Part shown: one piece after another, positions 1-9,644 of the stretch
Position numbering within the stretch: the first letter of the stretch is position 1
Layout of the letters: each line of letters starts with the position of its first letter
From: Rhea pennata
Lineage: Eukaryota > Chordata > Aves > Rheiformes > Rheidae
Assembly: GCF_028389875.1 (NCBI RefSeq)
Contig: NC_084669.1
Span: 6,161,501 to 6,225,500, forward strand
Direction of reading: 5' to 3'
DNA length: 64,000 bases
Position numbers and translations under genes: made by a program
Notes under the pieces: model-generated
Databases searched by the model: none
Seen by the model: only the letters and a program-made list of their open reading frames with translations
Told to the model about the DNA's origin: nothing

Positions 1-262
1 TTTCCAAGAGGCTACACAGTCTTTCTTTACATTTCAACTATATAGTGGCTTCATTTGGGTCCTGCATACTACTAAGCTCAATCCATTTGTTCTTTCTTAG
101 AAAGATGACAAAACCTAATGAACTGTAGTTACTAACTATTCTTAATTAGTAACCATTACTCTGTCACATTTTAGCCTAAGAAAATACAGTATGAATGTCT
201 TCCCGTTTATACATCTGGAAGAGTCCAAACACTGCCAAAGAATCAGATGAAAGTTTCCAGGC

Positions 263-303
263 AAAAAAAAAAAAAAAAAAAAAGGGGGGAGGAGGGGGGG
301 GGG
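263..303. repeat. poly-A run followed by G-rich tract
   Basis: Twenty-one A residues (263-283) run directly into a G-rich stretch interrupted by two A bases (284-303). The G part could form a quadruplex in principle. It is a simple repeat with no retroposed body upstream. Confidence 0.9.
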
Positions 304-2597
304 AAGAGTAGCGCATGGTTTCTAAACTGAAGTTTTTCCTTAAGGAGAAGCCACAGGCAGCATCCCAATGAGGTTCGCATCGGCCAGCTCAGTGACTGCT
401 CCTCCTACAAGGTTTTTCCTCCTGTTCTCTAGGTTTTCTCCAAATTCCATACCAGTTCTGGTCATCAGTCCATCACTATTTCACTACTTGGAGAGTGGGG
501 AAAGAAGGGAGAGGAATGCAGAGTTCTTGCTTATTAATCTCTACTTTATTAAGAGGCAGAATTTTCACAAGTTATATTTCCTTAGTGTTTATTACTAGCT
601 CTTTTTTTAAAAAAAATCTCCATCACCGAGTTATACGTTCTTGATGAAGTGCCTGGATCTCTGATAAATGTTCTATAAATCTATAGTTCACCCTTTGGAA
701 ACTATCTTTGGGATTATCCTAGACCTTCCTGAGCATCACAAGTTCTTGCCTTTAAGGCTGGATAGTGTAAGGTCCCTTAAACTACAGGCAGGTATCCCAC
801 TCCGGTCCACTGGGATTTTTTTGTTTTTGTTAAGTTTGTTATTTTTAAAATGGTGTCATTAGATGCAACATTATTTCATACCTTACTGCATAGTTTCTCA
901 CCTATGTTCACCTATTAAATATTTTCTTATTCATTGTCTGTCATACATGATACACTTTCAGAAAAACAGACTGTAGGTATCATTATACACTATAGTTATG
1001 ACATACTCCTCTGCAGTGAAAATAGTTACTCAGAAACAGACTTTTTAATCTGGAGATGAAAAGACTGAGGGAAACACGAGAGTTACTCAGAATGTTAAAG
1101 CATACTATAAAGAAAAACAGAATGGTTTACTTTCTATATTGATAATGAACAGTGCAAGAAACAAGACACTTCTGAGAAAAGGGTGTGGGTTTTGGGTGAG
1201 CTTGGAGGAATTTTTGTTTTTTTAAATAAAGTGAATACCCTTTACAGAGAGCATTGTCAGTCTTTCACTGGAAAGAATTGTCAAAAGCACCTACTAATTT
1301 TATCTCAGTCATGGATATGGACAGCTACCAACAGAAAAAAACTGAGAGGAGCTCTGCCTTTACAGAGAATCTTAGAATTCTCCACTCAGATTGTTTTACA
1401 AAAGATTTTAAAAAAAGTTAGATACCACATTCATACCTCACCAAGTGTGGGTTTTGGATTTTTTTTTTTTTAATGCATTAACTGATTTTTATAAGATACA
1501 GGTACATGACTATTATTCACCAAGATCAAGGTCAGGAATCAGTTACAGAGGCATAAAATTAGCCAGCCTCAGTAGATATGCAGCCTTACATAATCATTAT
1601 TAATCATTTAACATAGCTGCTTCATTTATTTAATTTATCTCAAAGTAATTTAGTAATGGAGTGTAGACAAAGTTCCTCTTCTGAATTTCACTTTTATTTA
1701 TGACTGCTCTACAGCATGAAGAAAAGGTCAGAGTGAATATTTATATGTTTTATTCATTTCTAGGTAAGTAGATCAATCTTTCACATTCAATAATCATGAT
1801 GATGGCAGTCCTGCAATGACTGCTTTTAAAAAAAAATAAAAATAATCATTGTTTTGAGGCTGGTCTTAATGTGAACGCCATGTAGAACTGCTCCGACTCA
1901 TTTTCTCATCTCTATTGATAATATTGCAACCTAACTCCCCCTGAGGGCTCTTTGGAAATTCAGCATAGATCCATAAGTATGCTCAATTGGGTGTATATGG
2001 ATATACTTGCAACACTTCATTTAAATTAAATCATCAGCAGACAGTTTTAATAGGAGTTGCTTATTAGTCAAGAAGTAGATTTCCTTATAATTAGCTACTC
2101 CATGGTGCCTGCAAGCAGAGGGGGCATGACAAATCCTGACTTTGTGAAGCCTGCTTAAGAGCAAGTAAAATGCATATGCTTAGAGGACTGTGCTGAATGC
2201 TCTTTTGGGGAAACAGAGAGTCTTGGAGGCATTAAGATGAACTAAAGCTATGCCTCTCCAGCCAACAGGTTGCCCTGCAGAGTGGCTTAAAACACAGTAC
2301 AAGAGATCATGCTTGCCAGGCAACTATCTTTTCTTAAAGAGCTATTTCAAAGCATCAGAAAGGATACTGAACAGAGTTTTGCCTCTCTTCAGTCATTCTC
2401 TTCTATTAAGCAACTAAAACATGATTCCTTTTATTTGCACAGCCAAAATACAACTTTGATGTAGATTTTTTGTAACTTTAGATCAGATTTACAGCTAAGA
2501 TTAACACTTTGTCTAGTGTTTTAATTACTAAAATCATTTTTCATTACAATTCACTATTTCAGTTGTTACTCATGCAAGGTTGAAACACAAGGTGTGA

Positions 2598-2638
2598 TTT
2601 TTTTTGTTTTTTTTGTTTTTTTTTTTTTTTATTTTTTG
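2598..2638. repeat. T-rich low-complexity tract
   Basis: Blocks of 5 to 15 T separated by single G or A bases. A low-complexity tract with no adjacent exon-like sequence. Confidence 0.9.
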
Positions 2639-3429
2639 GTGTACAACACTTTTCAGAATTCACTATAGGAGCTGAGCATCTATGCAATTCTGTAAGTACT
2701 CTCTCACAAACCTATTTCTCCTACATGTATTTGCATGAGTATGTGAATATCAGTATATATAAAGATATATAAATAATTGCTCAAAGGCCTCTATTTGACA
2801 TGTGTTCAAAAAAAAGCAATTTTTCTTTCAAGATTTGGCAAATAAGCAAGAACTGAGCAGTTTATGGTCTTTAAAATCTGAGACTAAACTTTTTAGAAAA
2901 CTTTTTTCAAGCCACCATGAAAAACAAGCACCCTTTTTTTCAATCCACTCTTACTATGTCTCAGTTAAGAACTGCTAATATAAAACACTGAAGCTGAAAC
3001 AAACCAAGAAAAATGTTTTCGCTTTCACTGAACATCCAAGAAAATTACATACTTACTGGTTGGGCTAGCGCTCAAGTATCAAAACATATGAGGTAATTTA
3101 ATTTTGCAAATATGATCACAAGGTTTATTCAGTAGTTCAAATATTCTAACACCAAAGACCTATCTTCTGCAGTATTAACAACCAATAAAGCATAGAAAAA
3201 GGCATTTATTTTTAAAGAATGAGAATATGACTTTAGATGTGAACAAAGTGATTTGGGAGTTTTTCCAGCTAAATCTAGAAGTCTTTATCTCTGTTCCTTA
3301 TTCATAGAAACAAGTTAATACATAAAGATCTTACTTAAAGAAAAAAATAAAATTCATCACAAAAATCTATTTCCATGGTTTCCTTACAATTTGTCTTCTG
3401 AAGTACATGGTCCGGTGAGATGCAGTAAA

Positions 3430-3453
3430 TTACTTGTTAATTTACTTGTTAAT
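3430..3453. repeat. 12-bp tandem duplication
   Basis: The unit TTACTTGTTAAT occurs twice, perfectly and head to tail. This suggests a small replication-slippage duplication. Confidence 0.85.
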
Positions 3454-3539
3454 TCCTTTCAAACACAGTCAGTACAATGCATCTTGAGCTTACTTTCAGA
3501 AATCTCTACCAGACCCTCCAAGAATCTTGTTGAAGCCTC

Positions 3540-3592
3540 ATTTAAGGAAACATTTATTCCAACCTTACCGATTCTATGATTCTCTAAGTGCT
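3540..3592 (+). mobile_element. possible CR1 3'-terminal remnant
   Basis: The sequence TTCCAACCTTACCGATTCTATGATTCT resembles the last bases of bird CR1 elements and nearly repeats the end of the 59 kb copy in this window. Upstream similarity fades quickly, so only the extreme 3' end is recognisable. CR1 copies are usually strongly 5'-truncated, so a fragment this short is plausible. The left boundary is uncertain. Confidence 0.45.
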
Positions 3593-3599
3593 CAGACTT

Positions 3600-4260
3600 G
3601 CATATTCAGTGGGATTACTCACAGATAACTGCTTGCGTGAATGGGACCATGTACACAAGCAGCAACATGCATCTTCCCTCTTGGGAAGAATCAAAAGTCA
3701 TGCAGAGAACACAAGACATCTGCCAACTTGGCTTGCTAGAAAATAGATAAATTGTATTAGAGTCTTAGTGCTATGACTAATGATCTTCAGAATTTAATTT
3801 ACCACTGGATATACAGTGTATGAGAAACATTAATAAAGCCCTTTTCATGCTGGTCAGTACCACAGACTAACTTATACTTTCTATGCAAATCAGGCTTTTA
3901 GCAACCAGTTTTCAGTGCCCCTTCAGGAATTTCCCAATGAAGAGTTGAAGACGGATGAGAGAAATTCCTATTACTGGCCCTGCTTCAAACGCTGCTCCAC
4001 AACCTGGGAAGCGCTCTGCTTGCTTATAGATTATCACAGATCAAGTGGCCCATCAGCTACCCGAGGCAAACGCAGCAGAACAGCCTCTTCTGTTCAGCAC
4101 CACTGTTATGGGGAGGCAAGCAAAAAAGATCAGCACTTAGGATTTAATTACAGAATTTGTCTGGAAGCAAATACTCAGAAAAGACTAAAGTTGTCCATGA
4201 TCAGACATTAGGAGCAAGCTCTTAGAGACAGAGGAGATGGATACAATGAGACTTTCCTAA
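3600..4260. other. unique sequence with a small CpG-bearing patch
   Basis: No recognised gene. Around 3940-4090 several CpG dinucleotides lie close together in otherwise CpG-poor DNA, and a plus-strand frame stays open for 98 codons (3915-4211). The translation resembles nothing I know and lacks a good donor. On the minus strand a pyrimidine-rich acceptor-like sequence ends near 4118, but no compatible open frame follows it. Confidence 0.5.
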
Positions 4261-4273
4261 CACAATTACATAC

Positions 4274-4303
4274 CTTCAGCTGCTCAAGCAAGGGAGCACA
4301 CTC
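4274..4303 (-). CDS. possible 30-nt microexon, minus strand
   Basis: On the minus strand an AG acceptor (GGCAG) precedes 30 nt that translate as ECAPLLEQLK. An AAG|GTATGT donor follows. The frame is phase 0 at both ends, matching the phase-0 end of the candidate exon at 4503-4564 about 200 bases upstream on the same strand. The pyrimidine tract of the acceptor is weak and the segment is too short for the open frame to mean anything. It is listed only because it is phase-compatible with its neighbour. No protein is recognised. Confidence 0.12.
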
Positions 4304-4502
4304 CTGCCTACCCAGTAACATACAGTGGGTAACACAATATTTACTAAGCATCCCATTTTACTGCTGTTCAGTGATATCACTCTCAACCAGACCATCCAAA
4401 TAAGCATGAGTTTAGGTAAAGGCACCTCACTACACAACTTGTTTTGAATCTCTTGCCAAAGCACAAAGCCAAGGCAGCCATCACGCATACGGGATTACAT
4501 AC

Positions 4503-4564
4503 CTGCATGATGCGCACCACTGAGTTTTCCAGCAAATCCCTTCCTGCACCCCAAATTTTACCTT
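4503..4564 (-). CDS. candidate internal exon, unknown protein, minus strand
   Basis: The upstream side (minus strand) has a CACTAAC branch-point-like motif followed by TTTCTGTTTTTGAG, a good acceptor. The downstream side is CAG|GTATGT, a strong donor. The 62-nt segment has two leading bases of a split codon, then 20 codons reading GKIWGAGRDLLENSVVRIMQ and ending in phase 0. The frame starting one base into the exon is closed by a stop; the frame from the first base is also open but looks less protein-like. I do not recognise the family. It could be a real exon of a minus-strand gene or a chance pairing of splice-like signals. No other exon of such a gene is convincing, although a 30-nt candidate follows at 4274-4303. 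Confidence 0.25.
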
Positions 4565-4691
4565 CTCAAAAACAGAAAGTTAGTGTGATGCTAATGGCTA
4601 GGCCTACTCTTTGAGCAAAAAGGCCAACCCTGCTGTGATTACTAGTAGTAAAAGCTTGAGAAATTGTCAGTTGTTGTCTCTGCCTCCTCAG

Positions 4692-4718
4692 GGAGCTGCA
4701 AATTACCATTACTTTCAG
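4692..4718 (+). CDS. possible 27-nt microexon, plus strand
   Basis: A pyrimidine-rich acceptor (TTGTTGTCTCTGCCTCCTCAG) precedes 27 nt reading GAANYHYFQ. A CAG|GTGATA donor follows. The length is a multiple of three and a TGC lies in the pyrimidine tract just upstream, as in SRRM4-dependent neuronal microexons. It lies on the opposite strand to the candidate exon at 4503-4564, so at most one of the two probably belongs to a protein-coding gene. No flanking plus-strand exon is visible nearby, so the call is weak. Confidence 0.12.
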
Positions 4719-4809
4719 GTGATAGATGCCTGCGCAGAAGTTACCTGCCATGAAGCCCACATTAAAAGCTCATTTATATACTTAACACTAGATGCCTTGC
4801 TGATTTGAG

Positions 4810-7800
4810 TGTCTTTAAATGAAAGATTAATTACCTCCCCATTGAATATGTTTTTTTTTTTTTTCCCAATCAGCCTGATTACATCAGATTCCCTGGTCTA
4901 CAGCATAAAACTTTATTATAGCCCAACCCCTGTGCACAATTTCATTAATAAGAGCAATGCCAACCGTGATTTCTATGGATCACCATTATTCAAGGTGATT
5001 CCAGCTCTCTCAGTTCATCATTCGCATTTACTTACTATTTTGGGTTCTAGTCTGGCAATAAGGTTTATATACTTCAAGAGAGAAACTGAAGAGCTGTCAA
5101 ACCCCACATAATATAGCATAAAGCCAAAAGTAATCTAAGAAAGTGGGTGTGTATTTCTCTTTCACCTGGTAAATGGCTGCTCATATAAGAAATGTAGGAT
5201 CTGAACAGTTACTCAGATCACAAGAGCAAAGGAAAAGGGCATGTAGAGTAAGATGCATAAATTGAGGTCCTTACTGCGATTCTCAAATAAAGGGTTGTCT
5301 GGTTTACTGCAGTAGAGGCCCAGCATGGGCGTAACTCCTGAGCACGGCTGTTTAGCAAAGAAACTGTTACGTATCTAGATATCTAACTACAAACCAGAGG
5401 TTAACTCAGCTTGACAGCCAGCTTGCACCAAACTTCTGTTTCTTCCTCTGACTAGATATGGCAGAGAAACATAGGTTTTTACTGTTGTCACTCCTCTGTG
5501 TATTTAGAAAATTTTGGAAAGTTTTGGGAAAAAACACCCTTAACTCTTATAAAAGCTGCACTCACCAGTGAGTCCTTGCTAAATACCCTGTTTAAAGAGT
5601 TTTTGCAAACCAGATAGTTTATAAGTTTCATTACAAGCCATCCCAACTTAAAACTCTTGCTGGAACAATTCCAGTTGCAACTCCTGGGGAGCACCATTAC
5701 CCAAAATGGTTCAACCCAGAGAACGTGACTCATAGGTGCTGTACATTCGTACTGGAAGTATCTTGCCCCGACATTCACCATCAGCAGCAATCAAGATGCA
5801 CTACTGGATCCCACACATCCTCAGGACCTTACTGTTGACTGGGAATGAGGCATGTGCGGTGGTTCATTCAGACTGTAACCTGCAAAGCAAAATAGTGAAT
5901 AGGGCTGCTGTCTAGAAAATAGGAATTTCTGATGGAATATCCTCAACTATTTCTTATAGTTCCAATTCAGTTCATAAACAAACATTCATGTTTGGTAGGA
6001 GATGTAAAAAAATCTAAACAAATCTTCCCTTTAATCTCCAAAATGAAGTGCTACAGCTAGAAAGACTACTCCTATTCAAACAGTTCCAACTCCTTCATTA
6101 CTCATCAGGATTAATATTATTTTCCATCTGAAATCATTTCTTGTGTGCCAAGTCATACAAAAGCCTTTTTCCTGTTCCCATGGCAAACTTCAAAGGGCAA
6201 TAGGGTAATACCACAAAGTTTTGAAAAGCATTTGCTTAATCATTGACTGTCCAAGTTGATGAACAAATAACAACCCTTTAACCTAAGAATCCCTACACTG
6301 GCAGGGGTCCAGACTCCCCACCCTCCTCACATCTTTTCCTCGTAATCCATATTTCCTGTTTTTCTAGCAGGCATTGTTCTATCTTTTTCACTTGCATTGA
6401 TTTCTAGTTTTCTCTTCATTGTACATCAGAACACAGAAATTTTAGTACAAGTTGGTCGGGTAGATATTGTTTTGTTTTATTTGTTCTTAAGTGGTAAGTC
6501 CACAAGATAGAACAAATAGAAATGCTTAGACCTCAGCAGTTAGTGCCGCACTAGTTGTAGAAAAAAATGGCAGAACAAGTGCCATAAATTACAGAGAGGG
6601 AGAGATGAAGTATCAAAACACACTTATTGGCATGGACATACTTAAATTTGGTCTTTCTAGGCCCTAGACTACCTTTTCCCAGTGACAGTTCCACTGAAAG
6701 TAACATTTTTTTGTGAAAAGTTTCCATCGTGAAGAATCAGTGGCCCTGGACAAAACCTTAGAAAAACTGAGTTATTTTAGTGCCAGAATCCTGCATTAAT
6801 CTGTTTCTCAGTCCATAATTAAATTGTAAAAGCCATAAAGATGTAGATGGGAAAGAGCAGAAAAGATCTTATTTTGGGAGTGCAAATTTAACAATTCAAT
6901 AAAATGCCCTACACAACATTTCAAAATAAGTTGAGTGGTCATGAAAGGAATCAATCAGCTACAGAACAAGCACTGCCCAGCTAACAGCCAGCTTCTGTCT
7001 ATGGTGCTTCTGTTCTGCCCTAGGACAACTCTGCTCAACCATTGCTTAGTCTTTGTAGGTACTATCAAGAATAGCAAGAAATATATTGCTGCTCCTTCCT
7101 GCATTGCACAGGCTGCCCAGGATGGCAAAGAATAATATACAGCTGAAGCGTTGTCCCCAAATCATGTCTTTAAGCCCCTTGTGCTTCCTGAGATCACAGC
7201 ACCTGGTCAATCCAGATTTTTCAAAGGCTGTAATTGTTCTAAAGCTCCTTACTAAACATAAATAAAAGTTGATCACCTTGCTGAGAAACAGGCTATTTTA
7301 TATATATATATATATATATATATGACATTGTTTTTTGTGATGGAAAAAAGGAAAGTGGTGTGGGATTTTGCATGTTCTTCTCTTTTTGTGGCTTTTTTCA
7401 ATAGCAAAACTGAAAACAAAAGGCTTAAATGTGGTGAAAAAAAACACAGAATAGAGAAGAAACCAACACAACTTTACTAAAGCTGTAGAACTAAGCTTTT
7501 TCCACATTTTTTTTTAAAGTTTAATTTTTTTCTTTTTTATTAAGGTTAAGGGAATTGGAGCCAGTAATTTTCTGGAGTTGACAGAAGTATATCCTATGCA
7601 TGCATCTCCTGCACATAAGATAATAGCACTAGGAGTACTTTGCACTTACATATTTGCATAACAGACCTTTCAAAAGATTCACACATAGCTCAAGATTCAA
7701 ACACTGCTTGAAGCGGTTCTGTTTTTATAAACACAGAATTACAAAGTATCCTACAATCATGTCTCTAATCCTGATCCTAATGAGCAGTCTTCCATAAAAT

Positions 7801-8130
7801 ATCTTGTAGAAAAGTGGCTATAAAGGCTCTGAAATAACATGATCATGATGCTAAGATGAAGATAAATGAATATTCTGTATTGCACTTAGTTTTAAGTCTA
7901 CAGGTGTACTGCAGAAGATACATACATAAGGCTGACAAGTGCCTGCTGGTGTTGTGTAATTGGAGCCTCCGCAGGTCACAAGTAGAAAGAACAAGACTTT
8001 CCAGAACAGATGCACCATTTAAGAAAGTTATTCTCAGAAATATCTGCACCTTCTGGTATCATTTAAAGGAAAAAAGCTTTGAAGATGAACAAGGATCATA
8101 CCCATACCATAAAGGTATGGAAAGGCTTCT
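4810..8130. other. AT-rich DNA without a recognisable gene
   Basis: Open frames are short and unlike known proteins. A minus-strand stretch near 5230-5390 stays open for about 55 codons but has a stop at both ends and no good acceptor and donor pair. The stretch contains the TA microsatellite at 7299-7323. Probably intron or intergenic sequence. Confidence 0.65.
7299..7323. repeat. (TA)12 microsatellite
   Basis: An uninterrupted TA dinucleotide run of 12 units. It is self-complementary and likely length-variable. Confidence 0.95.
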
Positions 8131-8600
8131 TTAGAAGGAAGAGTTAAGCAGGCTAGGACCCTTCAGCTTGGAGCAGAGACAACTAAGGCTCTCCTTAGTC
8201 CCCCCCTTAGACAGTAAAAGGCTATAAAATCTGAGATGCCATCAAGACTGAGGGTAGGGGATGTTTGTACACAGTCCTTTCAAGAATTAGGGGCATCAGA
8301 TTAAGCTAGCAGCTGGCAGGTTCAGAATGAAAGAAAGAGGTGGTTTTTCATAAACCTTGTAGCTAATCTATAGAACCCCATGCTACACAATCTTGTTAGT
8401 GCTAGAAGTTGTACATATGTTCAAGGAAAAGCTGAACAGCTTCATGGAAAAAAAATCAACTGAAGATAACTAAACATATAAATCATATCTGCCTTAGGAG
8501 CTCCCTAGCTGCAAACTCTTTGAAGCTTGAGACTATTTGGGTACCACATGCCTGCAGAAGTGCTGCCACCATTCCTAACAGGCCACCTGAGTACTTATAA
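8130..8600 (+). mobile_element. ancient CR1-like 3' end (degraded)
   Basis: The order of recognisable pieces follows the 3' part of an old amniote CR1 element. CTTCAGCTTGGAGCAGAGAC (8161 on) corresponds to the FSLE(K/Q)R motif, followed by AGGCTATAAAATCTGAGATG. Further on come a 'GTAGCTAATCTATAGAACCCCATG' equivalent, an F-K-E-K-L-like segment and 'CATGCCTGCAGAAGTGCTG' near the end. The frame is broken by several stops and indels. It is clearly more diverged than the CR1 copy that follows at 8.9 kb. Boundaries are approximate. Confidence 0.5.
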
Positions 8601-8631
8601 TTTCTCTTCTGGATATTGCATTGTATATATA

Positions 8632-8653
8632 TTTTTTTTTTTTTTTTTTTTTT
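8632..8653. repeat. poly-T run (22)
   Basis: Twenty-two consecutive T residues. They could be the reverse complement of an A tail, but no retroposed body is recognisable on the minus strand. Confidence 0.9.
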
Positions 8654-8899
8654 ATAAAAAGCATTTAAACCTCTGGCTGTGTTTTTGCTGGATATCCAGC
8701 TTTCACATTACCACAACATTTGCGGTGAAATACAGTAGCACTTGGGTTAACTGTTTCCAAAAATCTCATCCCGAATTTCTTACACCCTGACAAAAAACAA
8801 TCTTTATGGTTATTTTCATAGTCTAGCACAGCACTTGATCTATAGTGCTCTTAGAAGGAAGTATGTGAAAATTATTCTAGACACCACTTATTACTTCTG

Positions 8900-9640
8900 T
8901 CACCACCTCTCCATGCACCAGTACAAGCTGGGGGCTGACATTCTGGAGAGCAGCTCTGCAGAGAAGAACCTGGGAGTGCTGGTGGATGACAAGTTGACCA
9001 TGAGCCAGCAATGTGCCCTTGTGGCCAAGAAGGCCAATGATGTCCTGGAGTGCATTAGAAAGAGTGTTGCCAGCAGGTGGAGGGAGGTGATCCTGCCCCT
9101 CTGCTCAGCCCTGGGGAGGCCTCATCTCGAGTGCTGTGTCCAGCTCTGAGCTCCCCAGGACAAGAGAGACATGGAGCTCCTGGAGAAAGTCCAGCGTAGG
9201 GCTACGAAGATGGTCAGAGGGCTGGAGCACCTGCCCTAGGAGGAACGGCTGTGAGAGCTGGGCCTCTTCAGCCTGGGGAAGAGAAGACTGAGGGGGGATC
9301 TGATCAATGTGTACAAGTATCTGAAGGGAGGGTGTCAAGGGGACGGGGACAAACTCTTTTCAGTTGTCCTGTGTGACAGGACAAGAGGCGATGGGCAGAA
9401 ATTGAAGCACAGGAAGTTCTGCCTGAACGTGAGGGGGAATTTCTTCCCTGTGAGAGTGACGGAGCCCTGGACCAAGTTGCCCAGAGAGGTTGTGGAGTCT
9501 CCTTCTCTGGAGATCTTCAAGGCCCGCCTGGATGCAGCCCTGTCTACCATGCTCTAGGTGACCCTGCTGAGCAGGGAGGTTGGACTGGATGATCTCCAGA
9601 GGCCCCTTCCAACCTCAACCATTCTGCAATTTTGTAAGGG
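8900..9640 (+). mobile_element. CR1 LINE, 5'-truncated, coding remnant with three nonsense changes
   Basis: CR1 is a non-LTR retrotransposon; this piece covers the C-terminal part of its reverse-transcriptase ORF and the short 3' UTR. Translation gives the CR1 signatures [59 protein letters not shown] and a stop at 9555-9557. The same frame contains three internal stops. TGA at 9147-9149 stands where the family has Trp, TAG at 9237-9239 replaces a Tyr, and TGA at 9252-9254 replaces an Arg codon in a way typical of CpG decay. The 3' tail is degraded. Between 9189 and 9557 it differs from the 59 kb copy at about 19 of 369 positions with no indels (hand count), so both belong to one subfamily. 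It cannot encode an active protein. Confidence 0.95.
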
Positions 9641-9644
9641 ATGA

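Larger units (their letters stand above)
1..3539. other. AT-rich DNA without a recognisable gene
   Basis: No open frame here resembles a known protein, and none has convincing paired splice sites. The stretch holds an A-run followed by G-rich sequence (263-303), a T-rich tract (2598-2638) and a perfect 12-bp tandem duplication (3430-3453). It is most likely intronic or intergenic. Confidence 0.7.

Noticed and set aside
4078..4118. Minus-strand acceptor with excellent pyrimidine tract (CTTTTTTGCTTGCCTCCCCATAACAG)
   Set aside because: The frame compatible with the upstream candidate meets a stop after two codons and no strong donor follows.
3915..4211. 98-codon plus frame
   Set aside because: No recognisable domain, no good donor, and the translation shows no family resemblance. 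Kept only as a CpG-patch note.
5230..5395. Minus-strand 55-codon frame containing LGLYCSKPDNPLFENR
   Set aside because: It looks protein-like and could be forced into phase with the 4503 exon candidate. The donor needed (GCA|GTAAGG) has A at the last exon base and the acceptor tract is poor. With this much freedom, chance joins are easy to find.
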